From NCBI RefSeq assembly GCF_013033965.1, contig NZ_WQFE01000004.1, positions 124,001-188,000 on the forward strand: a DNA stretch of 64,000 nt, read 5' to 3'. Position numbers and translations under genes: made by a program. Source of the stretch: Ruegeria atlantica (GTDB lineage: Bacteria > Pseudomonadota > Alphaproteobacteria > Rhodobacterales > Rhodobacteraceae). Of this stretch, positions 29,985 to 39,248 are shown in pieces. The stretch's first letter is position 1; each line of letters starts with the position of its first letter. Below the pieces are notes generated by a model. The model had not been told where the DNA came from, did no database searches, and saw only the letters and a list, made by a program, of their open reading frames with translations.

Positions 29985-30094
29985 AAGGCCCTTAAAACAG
30001 GCACCCAAAACCACCTCTGCCTCTTTTTTCCCCGCCCTCTCTCCGCTTCAACGCCAGCTACGCAAGCTGAAGACGCCAAAGAGGAGACCGGCTG

Positions 30095-31276
30095 ATGAAT
30101 GGAGCCGATACTGCCTGGATCATAGTTGCAACCGCACTGGTCCTATTCATGACATTGCCGGGCCTCGCCCTGTTCTACGGCGGCCTTGTGCGCGCCCGAA
30201 ACGTGCTGAGCGTTTTCATGCACTGCTTCTCAATCGCCTGTTTGATGAGCATCCTGTGGTTGGTCGCCGGATACTCGATCGCATTTGGTGACGGAGGCTC
30301 GGGCCTGTGGGGCGGTCTTGGCAAAGCCTTCCTGAACGGGGTCGATGCCGACAGCCTGTCGGGCACACTGCCCGAGGTCCTGTTCTTTGCCTTCCAAATG
30401 ACCTTTGCGATCATCACCCCGGCTCTGATTATCGGCGCATATGTCGAGCGTGTGGGCTATGGCTTTGTGATGATCTTCTCGGGCCTGTGGATGCTGCTGT
30501 GTTACGCACCGGTTGTCCACTGGATCTGGGGTGGCGGCATCCTGACCGATGGCGGAATTTTGGGTGAGATCGGCGTCCGTGACTTTGCCGGTGGTATCGT
30601 AGTGCATGAAACCGCAGGTCTGGCAGCGCTGATCATCGCCGTGGTGCTTGGCCCGCGCCGCAATCGCACGACGCCGCCGCATAACCCCGGCTATGTCATG
30701 ATCGGTGCCGCGATGCTGTGGGTCGGCTGGTTCGGCTTCAATGGCGGCTCGCAATTGGCAGCCGACGGTGGGGCGGCGATGGCGCTGACTGTCACGCATA
30801 TTTCGGCCGCGACCGCATCGCTGACGTGGGCGCTATACGAACGTATCAAATACGGAAAAGCCTCGATGGTGGGCCTGGTCACCGGCACGATTGCGGGTCT
30901 GGCCTCAATCACTCCTGCCTCGGGCTATGTCGATCCAGTTCAGGCGCTGATCATCGGTGCCGTGGCGGGCGTGCTATGCCAAGAGGCCGTCAACGTCGTT
31001 CGCAACATGCTGAACATCGACGACACGCTGGACGTTTTCGCGGTGCACGGTGTCGGTGGCATTTTCGGCACCATCATGATCGCCGTCTTCGGTTTGGGCG
31101 CATGGACCGCGCAGCTTGGCGGGCTGGTGATTGTGGGTGCCTTTACGGCAGTTGTCACATTTGTGTTGATCAAGGTGGTTGCGCTGATCACCCCGCTTCG
31201 CGTAGACGCAGAAACCGAAACAAACGGGCTCGATCTGTCGGTACACGGAGAACGCGCCTATGACATGAGCAGCTAA
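30095..31276 (+). CDS. amtB: Ammonium transporter AmtB
   Basis: AmtB conducts ammonium across the inner membrane and is normally gated by the PII protein GlnK. The 393-residue protein has about 11 membrane segments, GLALFYGGLVRARNVLS after the first segment, the pore signature FNGGSQLAADGGAA, and DVFAVHGVGGIFGTI carrying one of the twin pore histidines. AAGAGGAG precedes the start. No glnK gene is adjacent, so PII control would come from a gene outside this window. A strong terminator follows at 31309. Confidence 0.96.
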   Translation: MNGADTAWIIVATALVLFMTLPGLALFYGGLVRARNVLSVFMHCFSIACLMSILWLVAGYSIAFGDGGSGLWGGLGKAFLNGVDADSLSGTLPEVLFFAFQMTFAIITPALIIGAYVERVGYGFVMIFSGLWMLLCYAPVVHWIWGGGILTDGGILGEIGVRDFAGGIVVHETAGLAALIIAVVLGPRRNRTTPPHNPGYVMIGAAMLWVGWFGFNGGSQLAADGGAAMALTVTHISAATASLTWALYERIKYGKASMVGLVTGTIAGLASITPASGYVDPVQALIIGAVAGVLCQEAVNVVRNMLNIDDTLDVFAVHGVGGIFGTIMIAVFGLGAWTAQLGGLVIVGAFTAVVTFVLIKVVALITPLRVDAETETNGLDLSVHGERAYDMSS

Positions 31277-31308
31277 GCCCACCTTGGCTGCCTTGTGCCC
31301 GCAAGGGC

Positions 31309-31344
31309 AAAAGCGGACCTCTGCGTGAGGTCCGCTTTTCTTTT
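31309..31344 (+). terminator. Rho-independent terminator after amtB
   Basis: A perfect 13-bp stem (31309-31321 with 31327-31339) closes a 5-base loop. The stem ends in T residues and four more follow at 31341-31344. It separates amtB from pyrE. Confidence 0.9.
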
Positions 31345-31418
31345 ACGCGCACCCTCTCGACTCTGGGTCGCAGGACGGGCTATCAGCCCGCAATGCCATT
31401 CAGCCCAGAGGTACCGTT

Positions 31419-32099
31419 ATGATCCCCAGTTCATTCCCCGACAGCACCGAGATTGCCCGCCTGACCGCGCGGATGCTGCTGGAGATCGAGGCCGTCCACT
31501 TCAATTCCCGCGAGCCGTTCACATTGGCCTCTGGTCTGCCCAGCCCGACCTATATCGACTGTCGCAAGCTGATCTCTTACCCGCGCATCCGGTCGACCCT
31601 GATGGATTTCCTGACTGTCACCGTAATGCGTGACGCGGGCTTTGAGGCGTTCGACAACATCGCGGGCGGTGAGACTGCGGGCATTCCATTCGCCGCAATG
31701 GTCGCAGAGCGTATGGCGCTACCGATGACCTATGTCCGCAAAAAACCCAAAGGGTATGGCCGCAACGCCCGTATCGAAGGCGCGATGAGCGAGGGCGAGC
31801 GTGTGCTGCTGGTCGAAGATCTGACCACCGATGGCGGCTCTAAGCTGTCCTTCGTAGATGCCATCCGCGAAACCGGCGCCACATGCGGGCATACGGCGGT
31901 GATCTTCTATTATGGCATCTTCCCCGAGACCGAAAAAACACTGGGTGATCACGGTGTCCGACTACATCACCTATGCACATGGTGGGATGTTCTGGCCGAG
32001 GCGAAAGCACAGAAAGCCTTTGATCAGGAAACACTTGAGGGTGTTGAAGCCTTCCTGAAAGACCCGCGGGGCTGGCAGGAAGCAAATAAAACCACGTAA
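31419..32099 (+). CDS. pyrE: Orotate phosphoribosyltransferase
   Basis: PyrE joins orotate to PRPP to form orotidine 5'-phosphate in pyrimidine synthesis. The 226-residue protein has the PRPP-binding motif [14 protein letters not shown] near residues 128-141 and a catalytic-loop segment [15 protein letters not shown]. The start follows the amtB terminator by 75 bases. A possible Shine-Dalgarno is CCAGAGG. Downstream lies the region of DnaA-box-like motifs and dnaB. Confidence 0.95.
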   Translation: MIPSSFPDSTEIARLTARMLLEIEAVHFNSREPFTLASGLPSPTYIDCRKLISYPRIRSTLMDFLTVTVMRDAGFEAFDNIAGGETAGIPFAAMVAERMALPMTYVRKKPKGYGRNARIEGAMSEGERVLLVEDLTTDGGSKLSFVDAIRETGATCGHTAVIFYYGIFPETEKTLGDHGVRLHHLCTWWDVLAEAKAQKAFDQETLEGVEAFLKDPRGWQEANKTT

Positions 32100-32105
32100 A
32101 CCTCT

Positions 32106-32258
32106 TGTGGACAGATTGGGGATAAGTCTCGAAGAATCGGTCGCCGGGCCACGATATCTGGTGACTTTTCCCACAATTCCTACATAATGAGCTACGCACA
32201 TGCAGGCATCCAAACTGTTTGGAAAGTTATCCCAAGGCTTTATCCATAGTTAGCCACA
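32106..32258 (+). promoter_or_regulatory. Cluster of DnaA-box-like 9-mers upstream of dnaB
   Basis: Relative to TTATCCACA, one-mismatch sites are TTATCCCCA (minus strand, 32117-32125), TTATCCATA (32240-32248) and TTAGCCACA (32250-32258). Two-mismatch sites are at 32106-32114 (minus), 32167-32175 and 32227-32235. Three of them run head-to-tail within 32 bases. This may be a DnaA-controlled promoter region. No origin-like AT-rich unwinding element is apparent. Confidence 0.35.
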
Positions 32259-32323
32259 GGTATTTCCAGATAGCCGAGATAGCCTTGACGCGTGTAAAGA
32301 ACACCGTGGGCAGCGGGGACAAT

Positions 32324-33814
32324 ATGAACGAGATCAGCAGTATCGAACAGGCAGTGGCTCAGATTCAGAGCGCAGAAACCATGCCGCATTCCATTGAAGC
32401 CGAACAACAGCTTCTGGGTGCGATTCTGACCAACAACGATCTGTATGATCGCGTGGCGTCGATCATCGGGGCCGAGCATTTCTACGACCCGGTCCACGCC
32501 CGCATCTATGAAGTTGCGGCCACGCGCATCGCCAAGAACGCGCTGGCCTCGCCCGTGACGCTGAAATCCTTCATGGCCGAGGATGAAGGCCTGAAGGAAC
32601 TGGGCGGTCCCGCTTATCTGGTCAAATTGGCTGGTGCTTCGATCAGTGCCTTTGCCGTGCATGACTATGCCCAGATGATCTATGACCTCGCCATTCGTCG
32701 CGAGCTGATCCGGCTGGGTCGGGATATCTCGGACAAGGCGGCGCGGGTCGATGTCAGCAGCGAGCCAAAAGAACAAATCGTCGAGGCCGAGCAGCAGCTT
32801 TATCAGTTATCCGAGCAGGGCCAGACCGAACAGGGATTTCAATCCTTCCTCAAGGCGGTCACAGAAGCCGTCAACGTCACCAACGAAGCATATCAGCGCG
32901 GTGGCGGCATGGCAGGGATTTCCACCGGTCTGGCCGACTTGGACAAACAGCTTGGCGGATTGCACCCGTCTGACCTGATCATTCTGGCAGGTCGTCCGTC
33001 GATGGGGAAAACCTCTCTGGCGACCAACGTGGCGTTTAACGTGGCCAAGGCCTACAAGCGCGGGCTTAAACCGGATGGCACCGAAGGTGCGATTGACGGC
33101 GGTGTCGTTGGGTTCTTTTCACTCGAGATGAGCGCGGAACAGCTGGCTGGACGTGTTCTGGCCGAAGCGTCCGAGATTTCGTCTCACAAAATCCGTCAGG
33201 GTGACATGACCGAGGCCGAGTTTCGTCGCTTTGTCGACGCAGCCAAAGAACTGGAAGCCTGCCCCCTGTTCATTGACGACACGCCTGCCCTGCCGATCTC
33301 GCAATTGGCGGCGCGGGCACGCCGTTTGAAGCGGACACATGGCCTTGACCTGCTGGTCATCGACTATCTGCAGCTTTGCCGGGGTATGGCCGAGAACCGC
33401 GTCAACGAAATCGCCGAGATTTCGATGGGGATGAAAGCCATCGCCAAGGAACTGAATATCCCGGTCATCGCGCTGTCGCAGCTGTCCCGTCAGGTCGAAA
33501 ACCGCGACGACAAACGCCCGCAACTGTCCGACCTGCGGGAATCGGGCTCGATCGAGCAGGACGCCGACGTTGTGATGTTTGTATTCCGCGAAGAATACTA
33601 CAAAGAGCGTGAAAAACCCGGCGATCACGAGCTGGAAAAGATGGAAGAGTGGAAGCAAGCGATGGAACGTCTGCACGCCAAGGCCGAGGTCATCGTCGGC
33701 AAGCAGCGTCACGGCCCCATCGGCACGGTAGAACTATCGTTCGAGGCGCAGTTCACCCGCTTTGGCAACCTCGTCAAACCCTGGCAACAGGACGGTCAAA
33801 TCGAAGGGTATTGA
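32324..33814 (+). CDS. dnaB: Replicative DNA helicase DnaB
   Basis: DnaB is the hexameric helicase that unwinds the replication fork. The 496-residue protein has the N-terminal DnaB domain (PHSIEAEQQLLGAIL), a linker, and a RecA-type domain with Walker A GRPSMGKTS (K229), GFFSLEMSAEQL and DYLQLC, and the arginine-finger-containing end segments. The ATG at 32324 is chosen from homologue-like N-terminus and AGCGGGGAC upstream; an in-frame start at 32219 would run through the DnaA-box-like region. It is convergent with the GNAT gene, three bases apart. Confidence 0.95.
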   Translation: MNEISSIEQAVAQIQSAETMPHSIEAEQQLLGAILTNNDLYDRVASIIGAEHFYDPVHARIYEVAATRIAKNALASPVTLKSFMAEDEGLKELGGPAYLVKLAGASISAFAVHDYAQMIYDLAIRRELIRLGRDISDKAARVDVSSEPKEQIVEAEQQLYQLSEQGQTEQGFQSFLKAVTEAVNVTNEAYQRGGGMAGISTGLADLDKQLGGLHPSDLIILAGRPSMGKTSLATNVAFNVAKAYKRGLKPDGTEGAIDGGVVGFFSLEMSAEQLAGRVLAEASEISSHKIRQGDMTEAEFRRFVDAAKELEACPLFIDDTPALPISQLAARARRLKRTHGLDLLVIDYLQLCRGMAENRVNEIAEISMGMKAIAKELNIPVIALSQLSRQVENRDDKRPQLSDLRESGSIEQDADVVMFVFREEYYKEREKPGDHELEKMEEWKQAMERLHAKAEVIVGKQRHGPIGTVELSFEAQFTRFGNLVKPWQQDGQIEGY

Positions 33815-33817
33815 CCC

Positions 33818-34357
33818 TTACCAAAGCTCGGGCCGATTGAACGCGCTGACACAGCAAGACGACCCTTTGAAAGGAACCATCTCTGTCCCGGTCAAAGATT
33901 GCCCCAACCACCCATGCGGGTGGCTTAGGGGCAACGGCGCACGGGCGAATTCTTCGTTTATTGGCTGAAACCCGGTTTTGCTATAGTAGCCCGGATCCCC
34001 ATAAGTGAAGGCAAAATCAACCTCGTGGCGGCGTAGAGCGTTCAATCCGAATCCAATCAGTTTCCGCCCAATACCGGCCCGTTGCCGATCAGTTTTGACG
34101 GCAACCGGTGACATCAGAAACACCAATCGCGGATCCTGATCAAAGCGCAGTCGCGAAAACAGGATGCAAGCCTGCACTTCGGGACCGTCATGAGCGATGG
34201 CTGCAATCAGGTCGTCGTCAGGCGTTGTGGCCAGAAGATCCGAGACCAACGCGCCAATCACTGCACCCTCTGCATTGCTTTCCGAAGCCGCAAAAACCTG
34301 CCTGAAAAAGTCTGGCAGATTGTTCGCCCAGCCTTTTTTCTCTGTCGTAAACTCCAC
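33818..34357 (-). CDS. GNAT-family N-acetyltransferase
   Basis: This 179-residue protein has the acetyl-CoA-binding signature QRAGIGRKLIGFGLNAL and the preceding strand LVFLMSPVAVKTD. A later GDPGYYSKTGFQPI segment is typical of YhbS-like GNAT proteins. The family moves acetyl groups to small amines or proteins. The substrate is unknown. It ends three bases from the dnaB stop in convergent orientation and diverges from alr. A basic start (TTEKKGW) suggests a cytoplasmic protein. Confidence 0.8.
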   Translation of the reverse strand: MEFTTEKKGWANNLPDFFRQVFAASESNAEGAVIGALVSDLLATTPDDDLIAAIAHDGPEVQACILFSRLRFDQDPRLVFLMSPVAVKTDRQRAGIGRKLIGFGLNALRRHEVDFAFTYGDPGYYSKTGFQPINEEFARAPLPLSHPHGWLGQSLTGTEMVPFKGSSCCVSAFNRPELW

Positions 34358-34501
34358 GGTGATCTCTTTCTAATCTCTCTTGGGTCTGTACGCGGCTCAA
34401 CGATCCCACGCAAACGCCCGCAGTTGAACATAAGGCGGACACAATACCGTTGCGCGGGCGAGCTTATCCTCTTTTTTCGCCAATGCCTTGCGCGACAGGC
34501 C

Positions 34502-34519
34502 GGAACTTGCCCAAGTTCC
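34502..34519 (+). promoter_or_regulatory. Inverted repeat in the GNAT-alr divergent gap
   Basis: GGAACTT (34502-34508) and AAGTTCC (34513-34519) are perfect arms with a four-base spacer, about 60-80 bases before the alr start. A -35-like TTGACC at 34553 lies between. It may be an operator; no regulator is identified. Confidence 0.3.
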
Positions 34520-34587
34520 AGCCTAAGATTGCAATAATCACAGTAAACCCCCTTGACCTGCCGTGATCCAATGTCATGAACGGTGCC

Positions 34588-35622
34588 ATGAGTACCGCAC
34601 GTTTGACGATCAATCTTCAAGCGCTGGCCAGTAACTGGCGCGCGCTCGATGCGAAAACGGATGTCGAAACCGGCGCCGTGGTAAAAGCCGACGCTTACGG
34701 CCTGGGGGCCGAGCCAGTGTCCGCCACCCTGGCCGAGGAAGGCGTTCGCAAATTTTTTGTGGCAGTGGCCGAAGAAGGCGTCGCCGTGCGCAAGGCCATC
34801 GGCCCCGGACCGATGATCGCCGTATTCTCGGGTCATATGGAAGGCGACACCGACCTGCTGCGCGATCACGATCTGACGCCGCTGATCAACGCGCCCGAGC
34901 AATTCCAGCGCCACCAACAGGCGCTTCCGGATCACCCCTTTGGCATCCAGTTGGACAGCGGCATGAACCGGCTGGGCCTAGAACCTGCGGACTGGGCTGA
35001 ACTGCGCCCAAAGGCCGAGGCGCTGAACCCGGTCGTAATGATGTCGCACCTGGCCTGCTCGGATGAACCCGATCATCCGATGAATCGCCAGCAGCTTAAG
35101 GCGTTCCGCGAGATGACCGACGGCACCGCCGCGCCGCGCTCGCTGGCGGCCACGGGCGGTACGTTGCTTGGCCCGGATTTCCACTTTGATTTCTGCCGCC
35201 CTGGCGTCGGCCTATACGGCGGCATGCCTTTTGCGGACGCGAAACCTGTTGTGACAGTCGACCTGCCGGTCATCCAAGTCCGTGCTGTCGAAGTTGGTGA
35301 ATCGGTCGGATACGGCAACAGCTGGACCGCTCGCCGCCCTTCACGTATCGCGACGGTTGCGGCAGGATATGCCGACGGTTTGCACCGGGCCATTGGAGGC
35401 GGCATCGACGCATTTTCCGGCAGTCAGCCCTGCCCGGTTGTCGGGCGCATCTCGATGGATTTGATCACGGTCGATGTCACCGACCTGCCTGAAGACCCGG
35501 AACGCCTGCGTATCCTTAATGGCCACCAAACGGTCGATGATCTGGCCGAGGCTGCAGGCACCATTGGCTATGAAATCCTGACGTCGCTGGGCGCGCGTTA
35601 CTCCCGGGGATACGTGGAATGA
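34588..35622 (+). CDS. alr: Alanine racemase
   Basis: Alr is a PLP enzyme that makes D-alanine for peptidoglycan. From the start used here it has 344 residues. The PLP lysine is K33 in [10 protein letters not shown] and the tyrosine base lies in SVGYGNSW near residue 240. The ATG at 34588 ([10 protein letters not shown]) fits the family N-terminus better than the in-frame ATG at 34576, though neither has a strong Shine-Dalgarno. Its TGA overlaps the mlaE-like ATG, which links wall and lipid-transport genes in one operon. Confidence 0.93.
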   Translation: MSTARLTINLQALASNWRALDAKTDVETGAVVKADAYGLGAEPVSATLAEEGVRKFFVAVAEEGVAVRKAIGPGPMIAVFSGHMEGDTDLLRDHDLTPLINAPEQFQRHQQALPDHPFGIQLDSGMNRLGLEPADWAELRPKAEALNPVVMMSHLACSDEPDHPMNRQQLKAFREMTDGTAAPRSLAATGGTLLGPDFHFDFCRPGVGLYGGMPFADAKPVVTVDLPVIQVRAVEVGESVGYGNSWTARRPSRIATVAAGYADGLHRAIGGGIDAFSGSQPCPVVGRISMDLITVDVTDLPEDPERLRILNGHQTVDDLAEAAGTIGYEILTSLGARYSRGYVE

Positions 35623-36401
35623 ACCCTTTGGCCGCGCTGGGTGGATTGGGCCGCGCTGTCCTGACGCTGTTTGCCAATTTCGGCAAGGTGGCGATCTTTG
35701 CGCTGGATGCGATCTCGCACATTTTTCGCCCGCCCTATTACCCGCGCGAGTTCGCGGTCGCCCTGATGAATGTCGGCTGGTTGTCACTGCCGGTTGTAGG
35801 CCTGACCGCCATCTTCACCGGCGGTGCGCTGGCCCTGCAAATCTATGCTGGCGGCGCGCGATTCAATGCCGAGGCGGTGGTGCCACAGATCGTCGCCATC
35901 GGCATGGTGCGCGAGCTTGGGCCGGTGCTGGTCGGCCTGATGATCGCCGCGCGTGTGACCTCGTCCATCGCAGCCGAAATCGCGACCATGAAAGTGACTG
36001 AGCAGATTGACGCGCTGGTCACCCTGTCGACCCACCCGATGAAATACCTGACCGCCCCCCGCGTTCTGGCGGCCCTGATCACCGTGCCTATTCTGGTCGG
36101 GATCGGAGATATCATCGGCATCGCAGGCGGCTATGTGGTCGCAACGGAAAACCTGGGCTTCAACGCGGCGACATACCTGCTGAACACGGTCAATTTCCTT
36201 GAGGTCAAGGACATCGTGTCGTCGCTGGTCAAAGGCGCTGCGTTTGGTCTGATTGCGGCAGTCATGGGCTGCTACTACGGCATGAACTCGGGCCGCGGTG
36301 CGCAAGGTGTGGGCCGGGCCACCAAGTCCTCGGTCGAATCCGCCGCGATCATGATCCTGGCTGCCAACTTCATTCTCACAGGGGTGTTCTTCTCGGTATG
36401 A
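35619..36401 (+). CDS. mlaE: MlaE-family lipid ABC transporter permease
   Basis: This 260-residue inner-membrane permease belongs to the MlaE/Ttg2B family that moves phospholipids between membranes. Diagnostic features are the amphipathic start, [14 protein letters not shown], the EXGPV-type coupling helix REFGPVLVGL-like stretch ([13 protein letters not shown]) and [15 protein letters not shown]. It overlaps alr upstream and mlaF downstream by ATGA. No MCE-domain MlaD or periplasmic MlaC gene is in the window, so partner components must be elsewhere or absent. Confidence 0.9.
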   Translation: MNPLAALGGLGRAVLTLFANFGKVAIFALDAISHIFRPPYYPREFAVALMNVGWLSLPVVGLTAIFTGGALALQIYAGGARFNAEAVVPQIVAIGMVRELGPVLVGLMIAARVTSSIAAEIATMKVTEQIDALVTLSTHPMKYLTAPRVLAALITVPILVGIGDIIGIAGGYVVATENLGFNAATYLLNTVNFLEVKDIVSSLVKGAAFGLIAAVMGCYYGMNSGRGAQGVGRATKSSVESAAIMILAANFILTGVFFSV

Positions 36402-37144
36402 TCAGGATGGAGAACGTAACAAAAGCCTTTGGCGACAATCAGGTTCTGCAAGGCATGAGCCTTGAGATCCCCAAAGGCACCTCGATGGTTATCATCGGTG
36501 GATCGGGCACCGGGAAGTCGGTGGCTTTGAAGTGTATTCTCGGCCTGATCAAACCGGACAGCGGCATGATCTACGTGAACGGCAAGGACGCCACAAAAGG
36601 CGACCGCGATAAGTTCCTCGCCCGTTTCGGAATGCTGTTTCAGGGCGCGGCCCTGTTCGACTCCCTGCCCGTCTGGCAGAACGTCTCATTCCGCCTGCTG
36701 CGCGGCCCGTTGAAGCGCCCCGCCGAATACGCCCGCGAAATCGCCATCGAAAAACTGCGCCGCGTTGGGCTGAAATCCGATGTGGCTGACCGATTTCCGT
36801 CCGAACTGTCGGGCGGCATGCAGAAGCGTGTGGGACTTGCTCGCGCCATCGCGGCCGAGCCCGAGATCATTTTCTTCGACGAGCCCACTACCGGCCTCGA
36901 CCCGATCATGTCCGGCGTCATCAACGACCTGATCCGCGAGATCGTGACCGAGATGGGCGCCACCGCGATGACCATCACCCACGACATGAGTTCCGTCCGC
37001 GCGATTGCCGACAACGTGGCCATGCTGCACGGAGGCGTCATCCAATGGACCGGCCCGGTTGGGCAGATGGATGCCTCGGGTGATCCCTACGTGGAGCAGT
37101 TCATCAGCGGGAGTGCGGAGGGGCCGATTGAGGCGGTGCGGTGA
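36398..37144 (+). CDS. mlaF: MlaF-family lipid ABC transporter ATPase
   Basis: This 248-residue ATPase powers the MlaE permease. It shows Walker A GGSGTGKSV, Q-loop MLFQGAALFDSL, signature LSGGMQKRVGLARAI, Walker B IIFFDEPTTGLDP and H-loop ITHDMSS. The Q-loop followed by AALFDSL is typical of the Mla/Mkl type. It starts in an ATGA overlap with mlaE. Its TGA overlaps the GTG of the inserted AT-rich gene; in the ancestral order it presumably met the pqiA-like gene directly. Confidence 0.95.
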   Translation: MIRMENVTKAFGDNQVLQGMSLEIPKGTSMVIIGGSGTGKSVALKCILGLIKPDSGMIYVNGKDATKGDRDKFLARFGMLFQGAALFDSLPVWQNVSFRLLRGPLKRPAEYAREIAIEKLRRVGLKSDVADRFPSELSGGMQKRVGLARAIAAEPEIIFFDEPTTGLDPIMSGVINDLIREIVTEMGATAMTITHDMSSVRAIADNVAMLHGGVIQWTGPVGQMDASGDPYVEQFISGSAEGPIEAVR

Positions 37145-37743
37145 CTGAACCCATTGAGGAAATAGTAGATTTTTTTGACTACGCCGACGCATATTTTTCG
37201 GCGTGTAAGACACTATTTCCTGAGCAGCATTGGGCAAAAAGTGTAAAGGAATACTCGGATCACAAAGATCGTGTATTTCGTGTCGGGCCAGTTTACCAAA
37301 ACGTAGGTCTAGCAACCGAGTTAACATTTAAGACAGCGTTACTACTAGCTGGCCATTCAAAAGAAAAAATAAAGAACCTAGGGCACAACTTGGAGAAACT
37401 ACTTAGCCAAGTTCGAGAAACCAGGGACTTAGAAAAAGTTGAGAAAACCGCTTTTGAGGCCGCTCGCATTGTTGGACCGCCCGATGGAATGCTGCGACGT
37501 CTGGAAGACATGGGTCAATCACCACATAAGTGGTATTTCTTGGACACTCACATCCTTTCGCTGAACAGCAATTACAGCTTATTTAAAATGCAAAACGGTG
37601 AAAACCACGAAGAGAAATTTAGGGCACGCTACCCAGCTAAAGACCGAGTTTACAGGGAGGTTTGCGTTGAGGCAGTTTTGGCAGGAATCGACACTTTGCT
37701 GTCAGAAGTGCAAGTTGAATTGAATAAAAAACTCTCAAAGTAG
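37141..37743 (+). CDS. Accessory HEPN-like protein, function unknown
   Basis: This 200-residue protein starts with GTG overlapping the mlaF stop. Base composition is clearly more AT-rich than its neighbours. No database family is recognised with certainty. The segment ATELTFKTALLLAGHSK followed by LGHNLEKLL matches the layout of HEPN-type helical domains (an ELxxKAxL helix followed by a HxLxxL helix), which often serve as RNases or toxin components. The classical Rx4-6H catalytic motif is not obvious. It has no signal peptide or membrane segment. It separates mlaF from the pqiA-like gene and looks transferred in. Confidence 0.6.
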   Translation: MTEPIEEIVDFFDYADAYFSACKTLFPEQHWAKSVKEYSDHKDRVFRVGPVYQNVGLATELTFKTALLLAGHSKEKIKNLGHNLEKLLSQVRETRDLEKVEKTAFEAARIVGPPDGMLRRLEDMGQSPHKWYFLDTHILSLNSNYSLFKMQNGENHEEKFRARYPAKDRVYREVCVEAVLAGIDTLLSEVQVELNKKLSK

Positions 37744-37839
37744 GGAAGTGAAACGCTGTCGCGCACTTTAGGAGTGCATAGTTCGCATAATCGAAGCCGC
37801 ATTCAGCTCAAAATTTGCTTGCCCAAGGTGCTCTAACTC

Positions 37840-38292
37840 GTGACCCTCCGCTTCGCCACTCTCTCGCTCCTGATCCTCTACCCCATCGCATGGTTCGCCC
37901 CGCTGATGCGCGCGGGTCTGCTGCCAATCTTCGGCCTCAGCGAGATCAGCGTCATCACCGGTCTGCAATCTCTGTGGAAGTCGGACGTCTTCCTGGCGCT
38001 GATTGTCACCATCTTCGCCCTGTTTGCTCCTTACATCAAAACCATCGGCACTGCCCTGATCCAGTGGGACCTGCTGGACCCGCGTGTGCAACCTGCGCTG
38101 AATATCCTCGGTAAACTGGCCATGGCCGACATTTTCCTCATCGCGCTTTACATCACATTGGCGAAGGGAATCTCCTACGCGACCATTGAAACTGCGTGGG
38201 GTCTTTACCTGTTCACGGCCTGCATTCTGGCCTCGATCGCATTGGGCCACATTACCGAAATGACACGCAGATCACGAAATTCTCAGAGCTAA
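37840..38292 (+). CDS. PqiA-family inner membrane protein
   Basis: This 150-residue protein has four hydrophobic segments and the PqiA-type order: SEISVITGLQSLWKSDVFLALIV between segments one and two, then DLLDPRVQPALNILGKLAMADIF. PqiA proteins work with MCE proteins in lipid transport in other bacteria, which suits the adjacent MlaEF genes. The GTG start at 37840 has AAGG upstream and repeats the GTGACC/GTGACT context of the mlaF stop, suggesting an old overlap now split by the inserted gene. The usual zinc-binding cysteines are missing. Confidence 0.75.
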   Translation: MTLRFATLSLLILYPIAWFAPLMRAGLLPIFGLSEISVITGLQSLWKSDVFLALIVTIFALFAPYIKTIGTALIQWDLLDPRVQPALNILGKLAMADIFLIALYITLAKGISYATIETAWGLYLFTACILASIALGHITEMTRRSRNSQS

Positions 38293-38439
38293 TTGATTGA
38301 AAACGTTTATCTGAGTATCATCTTAGTATTTCGAGCAGTAAATTTTTGTAGTTTCGGTCCTGAGCGGATCATTCTGTGTGTTTTAGGTGTTCCCCGCTTT
38401 GGGCCGGTGTGTTCCGGTTTCAAAAGGAGTTCGTCTAAG

Positions 38440-39222
38440 ATGACTGCCCTCCATAACATTACATTGCAATTTCAAAATGCCTTTTTACGACTGACTTTTT
38501 TCCTCATTTGCACTGCGGCCCTTTTCTCGGTCGGCGCGTGTCTTCTGTCCGCTTTGGGGGTTCTGCCTTGGCTGTCCATGCAGGCCGGTTTCGGCAACGG
38601 CCCGGTTGTGGATGCTGGCATGTATATCCAGATCGGTCTGACGGTGCTGATTCTCATGCTGGCCTTCTATCTGCCCGCAAATGCGCGGATGATGGCGCTA
38701 GAAACATCACATCGTAAGTTCTCGCTGAACATGCATGACGTGTCGCACGCCTATCAACTGGCTCATACGGCGGATCGTGGCGATACGTTTCTGATGTCCT
38801 CCGAATTCGACGCAGTAAAAGAAAGAATGGCCTTTTTGCGCCACCACCCCGACCTGCAATCGCTCGAACCCGAAGTTTTGGAACTGGCGGCGCAAATGAG
38901 CCATATCAGCCACGAGCTGGCTGAAACCTATGGCGATGCCCGCGTGAACCGCGCGCGCACGTTCCTGCAACAGCGCCAGGAAGAGATTGAGCTGTTCCAG
39001 AAGCGGATAGAAGAAGCCCAAGTCATTCAGCATGAACTGCGGCAATGGACCCACGACATTGAGATGGAAGAAACCATCGCAAAATCGCAATTGACCCGTC
39101 TGCGCGATGAACTTTTCGAGCTGTTGCCCGAATTGTCGGCGCAGCTGCAACCGCCCAGTGTTGAACGCGATTCAAAGAAATCGAGCGTCATTGCGATGTC
39201 GCCGCCCCGCGCCGCGGAATAG
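38440..39222 (+). CDS. Membrane-anchored coiled-coil protein upstream of radA
   Basis: This 260-residue protein has two hydrophobic segments in the first 90 residues (SVGACLLSALGV, then TVLILMLAFYLPANARM) and a long charged helical tail with heptad-like stretches (residues about 150-240). The ATG at 38440 is preceded by AAAAGGAG; longer in-frame starts are rejected. It is not a recognised family. Roseobacter relatives next to radA are often labelled 'DNA repair protein', from memory, probably by association only. The 147-base AT-rich gap upstream may hold its promoter. Confidence 0.7.
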   Translation: MTALHNITLQFQNAFLRLTFFLICTAALFSVGACLLSALGVLPWLSMQAGFGNGPVVDAGMYIQIGLTVLILMLAFYLPANARMMALETSHRKFSLNMHDVSHAYQLAHTADRGDTFLMSSEFDAVKERMAFLRHHPDLQSLEPEVLELAAQMSHISHELAETYGDARVNRARTFLQQRQEEIELFQKRIEEAQVIQHELRQWTHDIEMEETIAKSQLTRLRDELFELLPELSAQLQPPSVERDSKKSSVIAMSPPRAAE

Positions 39223-39248
39223 GCGCGACAGCGCCCGCCGGGGACGAT

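Noticed and set aside
29941-30094. Sigma-54 promoter for amtB
   Set aside because: No GG-N10-GC spacing; GGCAC at about 29999 lacks the -12 GC.
32219-32323. Longer dnaB start
   Set aside because: Runs through the DnaA-box-like region and does not match the DnaB N-terminus.
32100-32323. Chromosomal origin of replication
   Set aside because: DnaA-box-like sites only; no clear AT-rich unwinding region or usual origin neighbours such as dnaA, parAB or hemE.
37763-37777. Terminator after the inserted gene
   Set aside because: Only a 5-bp stem without a T tract.
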